This document shows, piece after piece, positions 1 through 9,633 of a stretch of DNA of 64,000 nt. The first letter of the stretch is position 1. Every line of letters begins with the position of its first letter. Source of the DNA: Vibrio spartinae. Its GTDB lineage: Bacteria > Pseudomonadota > Gammaproteobacteria > Enterobacterales > Vibrionaceae. A program made the translations under genes and the position numbers. Location of the stretch: the NCBI RefSeq assembly GCF_024347135.1, contig NZ_AP024907.1, positions 1,727,001 through 1,791,000 of the forward strand, written 5' to 3'. A model generated the notes under the pieces. That model was not told the DNA's origin and searched no databases. It worked only from the letters and a program-made list of their open reading frames with translations.

Positions 1-1
1 A

Positions 2-91
2 TGGGACGAGCCGAAAGAATTTCCAAGTGTCACGACGTCGTACTATCAAGCGATTGAAAATGTAAAACAAAAAATTAAAGATGCAATTTAA
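2..91 (+). CDS. C-terminal end of an unidentified gene (partial)
   Basis: An open frame enters from the left edge and ends at the TAA at 89-91, giving 29 residues beginning WDEPKEFPSV and ending in a basic stretch, NVKQKIKDAI. It lies 31 nt upstream of a lipoprotein gene on the same strand, so the two may form an operon. Too little is visible to name a family. It matters mainly because it argues against starting the next gene at the ATG at 81, which would overlap it. Confidence 0.5.
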   Translation, partial: WDEPKEFPSVTTSYYQAIENVKQKIKDAI

Positions 92-122
92 CTTATTGCT
101 TTCTAAGGATAGTAAAATAAGC

Positions 123-1001
123 ATGCGATTTTTTTTAATGATCTTTATGATAACTTTGGTTGGGTGTGGTAGCACACCCTATCAAGATGATTATACTAAA
201 CATGTAAACTTGATAGCCGACGGTTATATTAATGATACTAACTTTAGGTTTACTTTCGAGGATCTATCGAGAGTTGATTTACGTGGATTATATTCACTTA
301 ATGATACGATTAAATCTCCTAACATGTTGTATCAGGGGGATGCAGGACTCGTTGGCGTGATTGCTCAGATTAGTGCACGTATTGCGATGGTTCATTCACA
401 AAGGGATGATAAATTAGCAAAGGAACAAGAGAAAGCAAACGAGCAAATTCAGCCTTTGAGAAAGATAGCAGATGAATTATCTCTGACTGACATGGTTGGG
501 GATTATCATGCATACTTGGTCAATGCAGAAGAAGCAGATCGTAAGACTATCAACATAAAGCCTATTTTCTTCAGTAATAGTGATATGACAAATATTTCTA
601 TTAAATCGATTGTCTGGTTATCATCATCAGACAAACATAAAAGTCGTAGGTATGGAATAAAATATAGAAACTTGATTCAGGTATATAGTCAGACGTTTAC
701 AGAATCTCAAACCAAGAACCTTATTGATGGAAATGGTGAATTTTTGTCTCAGGTATTATCTTCTTTACTCAGGATGACATTATATGTAGTTAAAAATGAA
801 TTAATGGGAAAATATTCTGAAATTAAAAATCCAGACCAGAATTTTTTAATTAAAGATAATTCTGGTGTAAAGGTTGTCCGTGGTTCTGCTGTAGATAATC
901 GATGTGGATATAGAATTATCCAAGATATCCATTCTTGGTTCATTGCATATCCAGAAGCTGAGGCTCTTAGCCAGAATAAGGCTACGATACCATCCTGTTA
1001 A
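123..1001 (+). CDS. putative lipoprotein of unknown function
   Basis: 292 residues from the ATG at 123. The N-terminus is a type II signal peptide: MRFFLMIFMITLVGCGS, with lipobox LVGC and lipidated Cys15, so the protein is expected to be membrane-anchored on the periplasmic side. I chose this start over an in-frame ATG at 81 because 81 would overlap the upstream gene and leave a non-signal extension. The mature part is mixed alpha/beta, with a charged helical stretch near residues 95-130 (QRDDKLAKEQEKANEQIQ). I do not recognise the family. It is followed by a strong bidirectional terminator. Confidence 0.7.
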   Translation: MRFFLMIFMITLVGCGSTPYQDDYTKHVNLIADGYINDTNFRFTFEDLSRVDLRGLYSLNDTIKSPNMLYQGDAGLVGVIAQISARIAMVHSQRDDKLAKEQEKANEQIQPLRKIADELSLTDMVGDYHAYLVNAEEADRKTINIKPIFFSNSDMTNISIKSIVWLSSSDKHKSRRYGIKYRNLIQVYSQTFTESQTKNLIDGNGEFLSQVLSSLLRMTLYVVKNELMGKYSEIKNPDQNFLIKDNSGVKVVRGSAVDNRCGYRIIQDIHSWFIAYPEAEALSQNKATIPSC

Positions 1002-1055
1002 TACTGATTTAATTTTATTTGGTATCCAATATACTATTTTTCTTATGAGAGTAGG

Positions 1056-1085
1056 AGAAAGCCACTCATTGATGAGTGGCTTTCT
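1056..1085. terminator. bidirectional Rho-independent terminator
   Basis: Perfect 14-bp inverted repeat (AGAAAGCCACTCAT, loop TG, ATGAGTGGCTTTCT). It sits between the converging lipoprotein and symporter genes and can serve both. Confidence 0.85.
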
Positions 1086-1101
1086 TAAAACAAGTGAACA
1101 G

Positions 1102-2355
1102 TTATGCTTCTTGTTCAACCGTATTTTCTTCTGGGGCCGGTTCTTCAATCAGAGAATCGACAATCACTGCACAGGCGGCATCACCCGTGATGTTCAGTGC
1201 GGTACGAATCATGTCGAAGATACGATCCAGAGCAAATAACAGCGGCAGACCTTCAATTGGAATTCCAGCCGCAAGTAGTACAGCGACGACAAGGAAAGAT
1301 GGCCCCGGAACACCTGCCTGACCGACAGCACCCAGTGTTGCTGTCACGATGATGGCGACATAAGAGCCCATGCTCAGGTCGATGTTGAATAGTTGAGCAA
1401 AGAAAACTGCAACCAGTCCGTAGTAAATTGCGTTACCGGACATGTTGATCGTAGCACCCAACGGGAGTACGAATGATGCGGTTGAGCTTCTGACACCCAG
1501 ATCGTTTTCAACTGCATCCATGGTCACTGGCAGCGTTGCCATTGACGATGCTGTAGAGAGGGCAACGGCTTGAGGCTTTTTCATTACGCCAATGAATTTA
1601 CGAGCTGATGTTTTGGTAAAAATCTGAATCATCAGTGGATAGACAATGAAACCAAAAATCAGAATAGCAGCAACATAGACGACAAAGAGTTTCAGTACAA
1701 CCGTCAGCGCACTGAAACCAAATGTACCGACGGCTTCTGCCATCAGGCCGAAAACCCCGATTGGCGCAATGACCATCACTTTATTGATCATCCAGACCAT
1801 GGCATCAACAATCGTGTTTATACCATTGATGATTGGCAAACGACGTTCTTCACTCTGTTTGGCGAGCGCCACACCGAAGAAAAGGCAGAACACCAGTATT
1901 TGTAGAATATTTGCGTTATTCAGTGACTGGAAAACGTTGGTTGGGATCATACCGATAATGGTTGCCCAAAAAGTAGGAAGTTCACCTTTTGACGCATATT
2001 CTGAAGAGAACATACCTTCAACACCAGAAACATCAATGCCGATGCCGGGTTGGAAGAAATGTCCCATCAATAGTGCTAAAGCAACTGCCAGTGCAGAAGT
2101 GACAGCAAAGTATCCTAAGGTCACGGCTCCGACTTTGCCTGCGGAGTGGCTGTTCCCCAAACCGGCAGAGCCTGAAATCAGTGCCACGGCAACCAATGGA
2201 ATGACCAGCATCTTAATCAGATTGATAAAGATAGCCCCGAGTGGTGAGAACATTGCGGCGTCATGTCCCATGGCGGCACCGACAATCGACCCCAGAATCA
2301 TCGCAATGACAACCTGAACACCAATATTTGATAATAAACTCTTTTCTTTTAACAC
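1102..2355 (-). CDS. dicarboxylate/amino acid:cation symporter (DAACS, SLC1-like)
   Basis: 417 residues from a GTG at 2355 (VLKEKSLLSNIGVQVV). An ATG at 2418 would add 21 residues, but that extension has no family likeness and no good ribosome site. The protein is an integral inner-membrane sodium- or proton-coupled carrier for glutamate, aspartate or C4-dicarboxylates. Visible hallmarks are the hydrophobic segments throughout, the serine-rich re-entrant loop ALSTASSMATLPVT, the NMSGNAIYYG segment and the C-terminal NITGDAACAVIVD substrate/cation-binding motif. The C-terminus is acidic. The exact substrate cannot be read from sequence. Its upstream region holds an inverted repeat and a PurR-like palindrome, listed separately. 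Confidence 0.88.
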   Translation of the reverse strand: MLKEKSLLSNIGVQVVIAMILGSIVGAAMGHDAAMFSPLGAIFINLIKMLVIPLVAVALISGSAGLGNSHSAGKVGAVTLGYFAVTSALAVALALLMGHFFQPGIGIDVSGVEGMFSSEYASKGELPTFWATIIGMIPTNVFQSLNNANILQILVFCLFFGVALAKQSEERRLPIINGINTIVDAMVWMINKVMVIAPIGVFGLMAEAVGTFGFSALTVVLKLFVVYVAAILIFGFIVYPLMIQIFTKTSARKFIGVMKKPQAVALSTASSMATLPVTMDAVENDLGVRSSTASFVLPLGATINMSGNAIYYGLVAVFFAQLFNIDLSMGSYVAIIVTATLGAVGQAGVPGPSFLVVAVLLAAGIPIEGLPLLFALDRIFDMIRTALNITGDAACAVIVDSLIEEPAPEENTVEQEA

Positions 2356-2449
2356 TACCGTAACCCTTGTGTTATGAATTTTTAATTTCCTAGGATTACC
2401 CACCAATATTACTAACATTTATGGGTAAATATTCCGGCTAAGTTTTTAC

Positions 2450-2480
2450 ACTGATATCTTTTTCTGATCAAGATATCAGT
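2450..2480. promoter_or_regulatory. inverted repeat upstream of the symporter gene
   Basis: Perfect 11-bp arms (ACTGATATCTT and AAGATATCAGT) separated by 9 nt, about 95 nt upstream of the symporter GTG. It could be an operator or a 5' UTR hairpin. There is no T-tract to suggest a terminator. Confidence 0.4.
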
Positions 2481-2509
2481 TATGAAAATGCTCAATAGAC
2501 AGAAAATTT

Positions 2510-2525
2510 ACGCAAACGTTTGGCA
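2510..2525. promoter_or_regulatory. PurR/LacI-family-like operator (imperfect)
   Basis: ACGCAAACGTTTGGCA is one base away from the PurR consensus (G instead of C at position 14) and keeps the CAAACGTTTG core. It lies about 155 nt upstream of the symporter start. Compare the perfect palindrome upstream of purC at 25311-25326. Regulation by PurR is an inference. Confidence 0.35.
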
Positions 2526-2622
2526 AAAAATATCATGAGCAGAAATATATGCTAAATAATGTTTCAGTTGTAACATTATTGTTTATGTGAATGGGCTTGA
2601 ATAGCCCGAGATGGCGCGATTC

Positions 2623-2645
2623 GCGGTTTCCGTAATGGAAACCGC
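2623..2645 (-). terminator. hairpin after trpA
   Basis: GCGGTTTCC / GGAAACCGC, 9-bp stem and 5-nt loop, 12 nt beyond the trpA stop. The T-tract is poor. A second small hairpin (GGGCT-TGAAT-AGCCC, 2593-2607) follows. It is probably the end of the trp transcript. Confidence 0.6.
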
Positions 2646-2657
2646 TGATTGAACGGA

Positions 2658-3464
2658 TTATAGCTGCGTCGCTGCCTTCATCGTAGAGACAAACTGATGG
2701 AGTTGTGTCAACAGTGTTGAGGTATCGTGTTGATTGGATTCGATGATTCTCACCACCGCTGAACCTGAAATCGCACCTGCCGCACCTGCGGCCAAGGCCT
2801 GTTTGACTTGCTCTGGTTCTGAAATACCAAACCCGAGTAATGCCGGTGGTGCCTGATATTCTTTCAGCATTTTCAGCAAGTTGTCTACGGGCATTCCGGC
2901 TTTTGTTTCCGTGCCAGTCACTCCTGCTCGAGAAAGGAGGTAGGTATAGCCTTTGCTACGTGATGCGACGATTTGTAACGTTTGCTGATCTGCCGTTGGC
3001 GGGGCAATGAAAATCGGTTCAATCCCATGCTTTTCTGCTGATCGAATGAAATCTTCACTTTCATTGGTTGGCACATCAGCGATCAGAACCGAATCGACCC
3101 CAGCCCGTTGGCAGCGGTGATAAAAGTCGTCAATGCCACGAGTGTAGACTAGGTTGGCATAGACAAGCAGACCGATCGGTAAATCCGGATAATTTTGCCG
3201 CACTTGCGTTATGAGTTCAAAACAGATATCCGGGGTGGTCTTTGCTGCGAGAGCCCGCATGTTCGCTCCCTGAATGGTTGGGCCATCAGCGAGCGGATCA
3301 GAGAACGGGATACCCAGTTCCAGTGCGTCCGCACCGGCTTCAATCAACGTATTGATAATTTCTAAAGAGAGTGACGGGGTGGGGTCACCAATGGTTACAA
3401 AAGGAACAAATGCGCCTTGATTCTTTTCCGTCAGTTGTTGGAAAAGTGTTTGGTAACGATTCAT
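2658..3464 (-). CDS. trpA: tryptophan synthase alpha chain
   Basis: 268 residues, the usual length. It cleaves indole-3-glycerol phosphate to indole and glyceraldehyde 3-phosphate; indole is channelled to TrpB in the alpha2-beta2 complex. The catalytic acids are Glu49 ([11 protein letters not shown]) and Asp60 (LADGPTIQ), in the same numbering as E. coli. The phosphate-binding region GFGISEP and the GAISGSAVV segment are present. It is the last gene of the trp operon and overlaps trpB by 4 nt (ATGA type), which suggests translational coupling and equal production. Confidence 0.98.
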   Translation of the reverse strand: MNRYQTLFQQLTEKNQGAFVPFVTIGDPTPSLSLEIINTLIEAGADALELGIPFSDPLADGPTIQGANMRALAAKTTPDICFELITQVRQNYPDLPIGLLVYANLVYTRGIDDFYHRCQRAGVDSVLIADVPTNESEDFIRSAEKHGIEPIFIAPPTADQQTLQIVASRSKGYTYLLSRAGVTGTETKAGMPVDNLLKMLKEYQAPPALLGFGISEPEQVKQALAAGAAGAISGSAVVRIIESNQHDTSTLLTQLHQFVSTMKAATQL

Positions 3465-4654
3465 GACAGCACTCCTTTTTCTTCTAAGATTTTATGGACG
3501 GTGAAAATATCTTTGTCACCTCGTCCAGATAAGTTCACCACCAGCGTCTGTTCTTTCTCTGGTTCGCTGCGAGCCATTTTGAGGGCATGGGCTAAAGCAT
3601 GAGAAGACTCAAGAGCCGGGATAATGCCTTCATGACGAGCCAATTCTTGAAAAGCATCCAGAGCTTCGTCATCGGTGATATTTTCATATTCGGCTCTGCC
3701 GATTGCATTTAAATGAGCATGCTGCGGACCGACTGATGGAAAATCGAGCCCGGCAGAAACCGAATAAGATTCTTCAATCTGACCATACGCATCTTGCATC
3801 AGTGGGGATTTCATGCCCAGATAAATCCCGGTTTTGCCATATTTTAATGGTGCACCATGCTGATGAGTTTCAACCCCTTTCCCACCGGGTTCGACTCCGA
3901 TCAAGCGGACATTTTCTTCTTCAATAAAATCAGCAAACATACCAATCGCATTTGAACCGCCCCCCACACAGGCGATCACCGCATCCGGTAATTTACCTTC
4001 ACGCGCTAAAATTTGATGTTTTGTCTCTTCCCCGATAATTCTCTGGAATTCCCGCACAATGGTCGGGAATGGGTGAGGCCCCGCAGCCGTACCTAATAAA
4101 TAGTGGGATGTTTCGTAGCTTGCTGACCAGTCGCGCATCGCTTCGTTACAAGCATCTTTGAGTGTTGATGACCCCGCGTGGACAGGAATGACGGTTGCAC
4201 CCATCAAACGCATCCGAAACACATTCGGACTTTGACGTTCAATGTCTTTGGCACCCATGTAAACCCGGCATTTTAACCCCAACAGTGCACAGGCAATGGC
4301 TGTTGCAACACCATGCTGCCCGGCGCCCGTCTCTGCGATGATTTCTTGTTTACCCATTCGTTTGGCCAACAGAGCTTGTCCGAGCACCTGATTGGTTTTA
4401 TGAGCGCCGCCATGCAGCAAATCTTCTCGTTTGAGATACAGTTTGGTCTTGGTACCTTTGGTCAGGTTTTGGGTGAGGGTGAGCGCTGTCGGACGTCCTG
4501 CGTATTCTTGAAGCAGAGACATAAATTCGGCCTGAAATTCAGGGTCTTCTTGAGCGTCAATAAAAGCCTGTTCTAACTGATCAAGTGCCGGAACCAGTAT
4601 TTGTGGGACAAACTGGCCACCGAACTCGCCGAAGTAGGCGTTAAGTTTAGACAT
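3461..4654 (-). CDS. trpB: tryptophan synthase beta chain
   Basis: 397 residues. It is a PLP enzyme that condenses indole with serine to form tryptophan. The PLP lysine is Lys86 in HGGAHKTNQ; the acid/base Glu lies in ETGAGQHG, and the phosphate-binding loop is [12 protein letters not shown]. The N-terminus ([14 protein letters not shown]) is typical of TrpB1. It lies 46 nt downstream of trpCF and overlaps trpA. Confidence 0.98.
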   Translation of the reverse strand: MSKLNAYFGEFGGQFVPQILVPALDQLEQAFIDAQEDPEFQAEFMSLLQEYAGRPTALTLTQNLTKGTKTKLYLKREDLLHGGAHKTNQVLGQALLAKRMGKQEIIAETGAGQHGVATAIACALLGLKCRVYMGAKDIERQSPNVFRMRLMGATVIPVHAGSSTLKDACNEAMRDWSASYETSHYLLGTAAGPHPFPTIVREFQRIIGEETKHQILAREGKLPDAVIACVGGGSNAIGMFADFIEEENVRLIGVEPGGKGVETHQHGAPLKYGKTGIYLGMKSPLMQDAYGQIEESYSVSAGLDFPSVGPQHAHLNAIGRAEYENITDDEALDAFQELARHEGIIPALESSHALAHALKMARSEPEKEQTLVVNLSGRGDKDIFTVHKILEEKGVLS

Positions 4655-4700
4655 GATTGATTCCTTTTTGCTGTTCTGTCAGGTATCGGTATTCCGACGA

Positions 4701-6110
4701 CTAATAATCTCTAATTTTTTGAAATGCTTGCTGTAGTTTGTCGGTGTCTTTGATGCCGGGAGCCGATTCAACCCCTGAATTGAAATCCAGTCCGTTACAT
4801 CCCAGAGCCGCCGCTTCTTTCGCATTTTCCGGTGATAAACCACCGGCAAGCATCACGCCTTCAACTTGAGTGAGCTGTTGCCAGTCAAATGTTTGCCCGG
4901 TCCCTCCGCTCTGTTGGCCGACTTTGCTATCGTATAAATGACGATCAATATGCTGTGCTAACGGTGCTGGAAGTTGGTCTGAGACTGCATAAGCTTTCCA
5001 GATCGCAATATCAGCAGATAGCGCTTTTCGGAGCTGATTGACGTAGGCTTGATCTTCGTTGCCATGCAGTTGTACAGCGCTTAACTGAAGTTCATGCGCG
5101 ATTTGAGCCACCTCTTCGACGGTGTGATTCTGAAATACGCCCACATACTTAAGTGGTGCGCCGGCCATGGTTACGCGAGCTGACTCCGGTGTGGTGTAGC
5201 GTGGGGAGGCTTCGACAAAAATAAGCCCACCGTAGACGGCGCCAGCCCGGTAAGCTTGCGCGGCGTCATTCGGACGGGTTAGTCCACAAACTTTGTTCTC
5301 ACCGAGGATCACACGACGAACCGCTATTTCCAGATTTTGTTCGGACATCAGAGAACTGCCGATCAGGAAGCCCTGAGCATAGGCAGACAAATCCCGGACT
5401 TGCCGATGCGTATAAATGCCAGACTCCGAAATAATCGTGGTGCCTTTGGGCAACTTTGGTGCCAGTGCTTTAGTTCGGTTCAGATCGGTCGTTAAGTCTC
5501 TTAAATTACGGTTGTTGATCCCGATGACTTTCGCTTGGAGTGCAACTGCCCGTTCCAGCTCTGCCTCATTACTGGCTTCAGTTAAAATGCCCATGTTGAG
5601 CTGATGAGCAACCTGAGCGAGGGTCTGATAAGTTTCATCGTCTAATACGGAGAGCATCAGTAAAATGGCATCCGCACCGTAGTGGCGAGCCAGATAAACC
5701 TGATAAGTATCGATCATGAAATCTTTACACAGTATCGGTTGGGTGACCTGATTGCGAACCTGAGGAATAAACTCAAAGTTTCCTTGGAAGTACTTCTCAT
5801 CGGTCAGGATAGAAATCGCATTGGCATACTGTTTATAGACCGATGCGATATAGTCCAGATCAAAGACGTCGCGGATCAGTCCTTTGGAGGGCGATGCCTT
5901 TTTGCATTCAAGAATGAACGCTGCTTTTCCAGTATTCAACGCATCATAAAAACTTCGGTCTGAAGGCTTCAGTAAACTCTTAAAGCTTGCTAATGGTTGA
6001 TTTTGTTGACGTTGTTCGAGCCAGAGATGTTTATCGCGAACAATCTTGACGAGGACTTCTGCCATTTCCGTATGTTCTGTGGTGATGTGTTCTGATAACT
6101 GTGTTGTCAT
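4701..6110 (-). CDS. trpCF: bifunctional indole-3-glycerol-phosphate synthase / phosphoribosylanthranilate isomerase
   Basis: 469 residues with two TIM-barrel domains fused, as in enterobacteria and vibrios. Residues from about 1 to 255 are IGPS (FILECKKASPSKG, ILCKDFMIDTYQV, IGINNRNLRDL). Residues 256 to 469 are PRAI (KVCGLTRPNDAAQA, VQLHGNEDQAYV, MLAGGLSPENA, DFNSGVES). Together they convert phosphoribosylanthranilate to indole-3-glycerol phosphate. It begins 3 nt after the trpD stop, so it is probably co-translated. Confidence 0.97.
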   Translation of the reverse strand: MTTQLSEHITTEHTEMAEVLVKIVRDKHLWLEQRQQNQPLASFKSLLKPSDRSFYDALNTGKAAFILECKKASPSKGLIRDVFDLDYIASVYKQYANAISILTDEKYFQGNFEFIPQVRNQVTQPILCKDFMIDTYQVYLARHYGADAILLMLSVLDDETYQTLAQVAHQLNMGILTEASNEAELERAVALQAKVIGINNRNLRDLTTDLNRTKALAPKLPKGTTIISESGIYTHRQVRDLSAYAQGFLIGSSLMSEQNLEIAVRRVILGENKVCGLTRPNDAAQAYRAGAVYGGLIFVEASPRYTTPESARVTMAGAPLKYVGVFQNHTVEEVAQIAHELQLSAVQLHGNEDQAYVNQLRKALSADIAIWKAYAVSDQLPAPLAQHIDRHLYDSKVGQQSGGTGQTFDWQQLTQVEGVMLAGGLSPENAKEAAALGCNGLDFNSGVESAPGIKDTDKLQQAFQKIRDY

Positions 6111-6113
6111 GTA

Positions 6114-7112
6114 TTAGCTCCGCTGTGCAAGTTGACGGACTCGTTGGAATGCCTGTCCTGATTTCATGATATCAATTGCTTGTTGGGCATTGGCTTTTAA
6201 ATCTTCGCGGCCGAACAGACGAAGTAACAGTGCCACATTCACTGCGACCGCAGCCATTTGAGCCTCTGTTCCTTTGCCCGTTAACAGATTTTCAATCAGC
6301 TGACGATTTTCTTCAGGCGTTCCCCCCTGAATAGCTGATAAAGGATACGTTTTTAATCCGAAGTCTTCAGGCGTTAACAGATACTCAGTGATCGTTTGAT
6401 CGCGAATCTCTGCCACCAGTGTCGGACCATGGATGGCGACTTCATCCAGTCCGGAACCATGGACTACCGCTGCGCGCTTCATCCCCATTTTTAGCATGGT
6501 TTGAGCAATCGGCTGAATGAGGTCTGGATCGTAAACGCCCATCAGTTCGATATTTGGCCGTGCCGGATTAATCAGTGGACCGAGAATATTGAAAATCGTT
6601 CGGGTTTTGAGTGTTTGACGCACTGGCATCGCGTGCCGCACGCCACCATGGTACTGCGGGGCAAACAGAAAAGCGACCCCCAGCTCGTCCAGTGCTTCGC
6701 GGGTCGCCTGAGGTGTCATCGTCAGATCGATACCGAATGCATCCAGCAGGTCAGAAGACCCGGATTTGCTGGAAACGCCTCGGTTACCATGCTTGGCGAC
6801 TTTGACACCGCAGGCGGCTGCGACAAATGCAGACGTCGTGGAAATATTAAAGGTATTAGCACCGTCGCCACCGGTGCCGACAATATCGGCAAAATCGTAG
6901 TCAGGGCGAGGAAATGGGGTGGCATTATCCAGCAGTGCTTGTACGGCACCGGAGATTTCTTCAGGCGTTTCCCCCTTGAGCTTCAGTGCCGTTAACATTG
7001 CAGCCATCAGAATAGGGGCCATTTCACCCTGAATAATTTGGCTAAAGAGGGTATGGGCTTCTTGTTGAGATAATGGCATCTGTGAGAACAGTTTATCAAT
7101 GATTGGTTGCAT
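6114..7112 (-). CDS. trpD: anthranilate phosphoribosyltransferase
   Basis: 332 residues from the ATG at 7112 (MQPIIDKLF). This start has a good ribosome site (AAAGGA, 7 nt upstream) and the family's usual length; an in-frame ATG at 7151 adds 13 charged residues without support. It transfers phosphoribose from PRPP to anthranilate. The PRPP-binding loop [14 protein letters not shown] is at about residues 79-92, with [15 protein letters not shown] after it. It is a stand-alone gene, not fused to trpG as in E. coli. Confidence 0.96.
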   Translation of the reverse strand: MQPIIDKLFSQMPLSQQEAHTLFSQIIQGEMAPILMAAMLTALKLKGETPEEISGAVQALLDNATPFPRPDYDFADIVGTGGDGANTFNISTTSAFVAAACGVKVAKHGNRGVSSKSGSSDLLDAFGIDLTMTPQATREALDELGVAFLFAPQYHGGVRHAMPVRQTLKTRTIFNILGPLINPARPNIELMGVYDPDLIQPIAQTMLKMGMKRAAVVHGSGLDEVAIHGPTLVAEIRDQTITEYLLTPEDFGLKTYPLSAIQGGTPEENRQLIENLLTGKGTEAQMAAVAVNVALLLRLFGREDLKANAQQAIDIMKSGQAFQRVRQLAQRS

Positions 7113-7163
7113 GTGGTCCTTTCCCTTCTCTTGAGACTTTAGTTTGGTCAATAATATTTCGGC

Positions 7164-7748
7164 TTAGTTCTCTTGAAGCGCCCATTCAATCGTATTTGCC
7201 AGTAGTTTCGCGCCATAAGTGGTCATGATCGATTCCGGATGAAATTGAAATCCGCAGACTTTGTGCTGTTCATGGATCACCGACATGGTTAAACCATCGA
7301 CTTCAGCGGTCACGGTCAATGCCTCCGGTATCTCTAAGGCAATCAAAGAGTGATATCTGGCAACGGTCATCGGTGACGGTAGACCTTGATAAACCGTATG
7401 TCCTTGATGTGCCATAAGCGAGACTTTGCCGTGGACGATTTCACCGGCACCTGCAACCCGGCCACCATAGGCTTCAACAATCGCCTGATGACCCAAACAG
7501 ATGCCAATCACCGGTACCTGACCGATGAGCTGTTGCAACAGCTCTGGCATACAGCCTGCTTCGGAAGGAACACCGGGACCCGGAGAAAGCACGACGACAG
7601 GATGTTCAGTCCGGTTGAGCGTCGCCATGATCTGCGCGGTTTCGATATTATTGCGATAAATGGTGACCTGATGTCCGAGTGAACGGAATTGATCGACAAG
7701 GTTGTAGGTAAATGAATCAAAATTGTCGATAAAAATGAGATTAGCCAT
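7164..7748 (-). CDS. trpG: anthranilate synthase component II (glutamine amidotransferase)
   Basis: 194 residues starting at 7748 ([18 protein letters not shown]). A longer open frame to 7880 only reads back into trpE. It supplies ammonia from glutamine to TrpE. The class I amidotransferase triad is visible: Cys84 in GICLGHQ, and His and Glu in [10 protein letters not shown]. It overlaps trpE by 8 nt, consistent with coupled synthesis of the two subunits. Confidence 0.96.
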   Translation of the reverse strand: MANLIFIDNFDSFTYNLVDQFRSLGHQVTIYRNNIETAQIMATLNRTEHPVVVLSPGPGVPSEAGCMPELLQQLIGQVPVIGICLGHQAIVEAYGGRVAGAGEIVHGKVSLMAHQGHTVYQGLPSPMTVARYHSLIALEIPEALTVTAEVDGLTMSVIHEQHKVCGFQFHPESIMTTYGAKLLANTIEWALQEN

Positions 7749-9342
7749 GACGTTTGTCTCCCTGAACTGAGCTGTCTGGTGCCTGATGAGCCATCTGAAT
7801 CGCAGTAATGACGGCTTGGGCTTTGCCTCTGGTTTCATCGGCTTCTGACTGTGGGTCAGAATCGTAAACAACGCCGGCACCTGCCTGAACGCTGGCTATC
7901 CCATCTTCAATATAGGCTGAGCGAATCACGATACAAGTATCCAGATCACCTTCACCCGTCATGTAACCGACTGCCCCCCCGTAACTGCCCCGGCGCTCTT
8001 GTTCAACCGACCGGATTAATTGCATGGCCCGGATCTTCGGGGCACCGGTCAATGTTCCCATGTTCATACAGGCCTGATAGGCGTGTAGGGCATCCAAATC
8101 ATGTCTTAGCTGGCCGACGACCCGGGAAACCAAATGCATGACATGGCTGTAACGGTCCGTTTTAAGGAGATCAGCAAGATGACGACTTCCGGCTTCAGAG
8201 ATTCTGGCGACGTCATTGCGGGCTAAATCAACCAGCATCATGTGTTCTGCGTTCTCTTTTTTATCATTACGAAGATCTAATTCCAGTCGGCCATCGAGAT
8301 CGAAATTGATTGAACCGTCTGGATTTCTCCCCCGTGGGCGAGTCCCTGCAATGGGATAGATTTCAATTTGGTTGGTATCACAGGCATATTTGAGTGCGCT
8401 TTCCGGAGAGGCCCCAAACAGCGTAAATTTTTCATCCTGAATATAAAACATATAAGGACTTGGGTTTGTTTCTTTGAGCTTTTTATACGCGGCTAACGGT
8501 GACGGGCATGGCAGCATAAAACGTCGTGAAGGGACAACCTGAAAGATATCCCCTTGGACAATATATTGTTTCAGATTGTCCACCACGCCACAGAAATCCG
8601 TATCACTCATCGAGGGGAAAACGGTCACATCATGACACACCACAGCCGCCGGAAGTGGCTGAATGTCCTGACACTGATGAACAATTGATGTCAGGCGCTG
8701 TGATAACATCGCCGTAGTCTGTTCATCCGGATTAAACAGTGAGCCCTGAACATGACAACTGCCATTCTGATGGTCAATGATCATCAGCGACTCAGCGACA
8801 TAAAATACATAATCAGGGCATTGGTTGGTGGTTTCTGCATTGCCCAGCGGTTCAAAGTTGGCCACGAGATCGTAAGCGAACAGTCCACCTAAGAAGATGG
8901 CATGTTTATCGAGTCCGGTCAGATCGAAACTGTGCTGAATCAGACGTAGGGCATCAAATGAGGAAGATTCTTGCAAGCGACTATCTTCATCAAGTCCTGT
9001 CCGCGGTGCATCGAAATGAAGTGTCAGTGTCTGTTCGGTTAGTGTTGCGGTTATTTCGGATTTGATATTTCGGACCAGATGATGAATCAGATGTTCTCCG
9101 TTGGGCGTCAGTGCATGAAACGTCACTTCGTGTCCAAAGCAAATCACGCGAACCGCAGCATCAATAAGAAGCAGACTTTTCAAATCCTCTTTCGAATCAA
9201 TTTCTGCCGATTCAAGCAACAGGCAATCGCTCTTATGCCCGCACAAAGTATGGAATACTGCGGTTGGGTCTGCTGAATAGGGCAAGGTTTCTGATAGAAG
9301 ACGCAGTGTACCGAGCTGAGTGATATCAATGGTGTTATTCAT
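7741..9342 (-). CDS. trpE: anthranilate synthase component I
   Basis: 533 residues. With TrpG it converts chorismate to anthranilate, the first committed step of tryptophan synthesis. The C-terminal chorismate-binding domain shows [40 protein letters not shown] and [13 protein letters not shown]. Near the N-terminus, residues 42-56 read [15 protein letters not shown], an exact match to the LLES-X10-S element known to mediate tryptophan feedback inhibition. Allosteric control therefore looks intact although the upstream leader is altered. The ribosome site is AAAGGA. Confidence 0.98.
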   Translation of the reverse strand: MNNTIDITQLGTLRLLSETLPYSADPTAVFHTLCGHKSDCLLLESAEIDSKEDLKSLLLIDAAVRVICFGHEVTFHALTPNGEHLIHHLVRNIKSEITATLTEQTLTLHFDAPRTGLDEDSRLQESSSFDALRLIQHSFDLTGLDKHAIFLGGLFAYDLVANFEPLGNAETTNQCPDYVFYVAESLMIIDHQNGSCHVQGSLFNPDEQTTAMLSQRLTSIVHQCQDIQPLPAAVVCHDVTVFPSMSDTDFCGVVDNLKQYIVQGDIFQVVPSRRFMLPCPSPLAAYKKLKETNPSPYMFYIQDEKFTLFGASPESALKYACDTNQIEIYPIAGTRPRGRNPDGSINFDLDGRLELDLRNDKKENAEHMMLVDLARNDVARISEAGSRHLADLLKTDRYSHVMHLVSRVVGQLRHDLDALHAYQACMNMGTLTGAPKIRAMQLIRSVEQERRGSYGGAVGYMTGEGDLDTCIVIRSAYIEDGIASVQAGAGVVYDSDPQSEADETRGKAQAVITAIQMAHQAPDSSVQGDKRHG

Positions 9343-9434
9343 TTACTGATCCTTTATTCTTAATACCTTCGTTGCCAACTGCCTTCGTGATCAATAGATC
9401 GTGCGATGCAATGCTGATGAGAGGTGGAACATTG

Positions 9435-9545
9435 TTACACTGTCTGTCCATCAGAAACCTGTCCATCAGAAACCTGCCCATCAGAAACCGGCCTATCAGA
9501 AATAAGTGTGAGAGCGTTTGGATTCATGTTGAATTCTTGTAACAT
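9435..9545 (-). CDS. trpL: trp operon leader peptide, degenerate, without Trp codons
   Basis: 36-codon ORF on the trp transcript, between the promoter/operator and trpE. It begins MLQEFN, which from memory is how Vibrio TrpL peptides begin. The family's usual Trp-rich segment is absent: residues 20-34 read VSDGQVSDGQVSDGQ, encoded by a 15-bp tandem repeat, and the peptide ends TV before TAA. No in-frame TGG codon occurs. Downstream, up to trpE, I find no GC-rich terminator hairpin with a T-run. The ribosome site is weak. Whether it is translated, or regulates anything, is unknown. Confidence 0.7.
   Translation of the reverse strand: MLQEFNMNPNALTLISDRPVSDGQVSDGQVSDGQTV
9445..9504. repeat. 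15-bp tandem repeat, 4 units, inside trpL
   Basis: Plus-strand units TGTCCATCAGAAACC at 9445-9459 and 9460-9474 (identical), TGCCCATCAGAAACC at 9475-9489 (one change) and GGCCTATCAGAAATA at 9490-9504 (diverged). The length is a multiple of three, so the leader frame stays open. The gradient of divergence suggests stepwise expansion by slippage. Confidence 0.9.
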
Positions 9546-9573
9546 AGGTGTCTGAGTGTTGGTATGTATTTTT

Positions 9574-9607
9574 GTACTAGTAAACTAGTGCGAAGGTTCG
9601 AAGTCAA
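9574..9607 (-). promoter_or_regulatory. trp promoter with TrpR operator
   Basis: On the minus strand, -35 TTGACT (9602-9607), 17-bp spacer and -10 TTTACT (9579-9584). The -10 lies inside a near-perfect TrpR operator, GCACTAGTTTACTAGTAC (9574-9591). The arrangement is that of the E. coli trp promoter, so repression by TrpR with tryptophan should be retained. Confidence 0.9.
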
Positions 9608-9633
9608 GCTTTTATTGGTGAAAAATCAAAAAA

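Noticed and set aside
904..1239. 111-codon plus-strand frame across the lipoprotein end
   Set aside because: It overlaps the lipoprotein gene and the terminator and shows no protein-like composition.
9445..9504. Four-unit repeat as a CRISPR array
   Set aside because: Units are 15 bp and directly adjacent, with no spacers.
9435..9545. TGG codons in another frame of the trp leader repeat
   Set aside because: In that frame each TGG is preceded by TGA, so no open leader with Trp codons exists.
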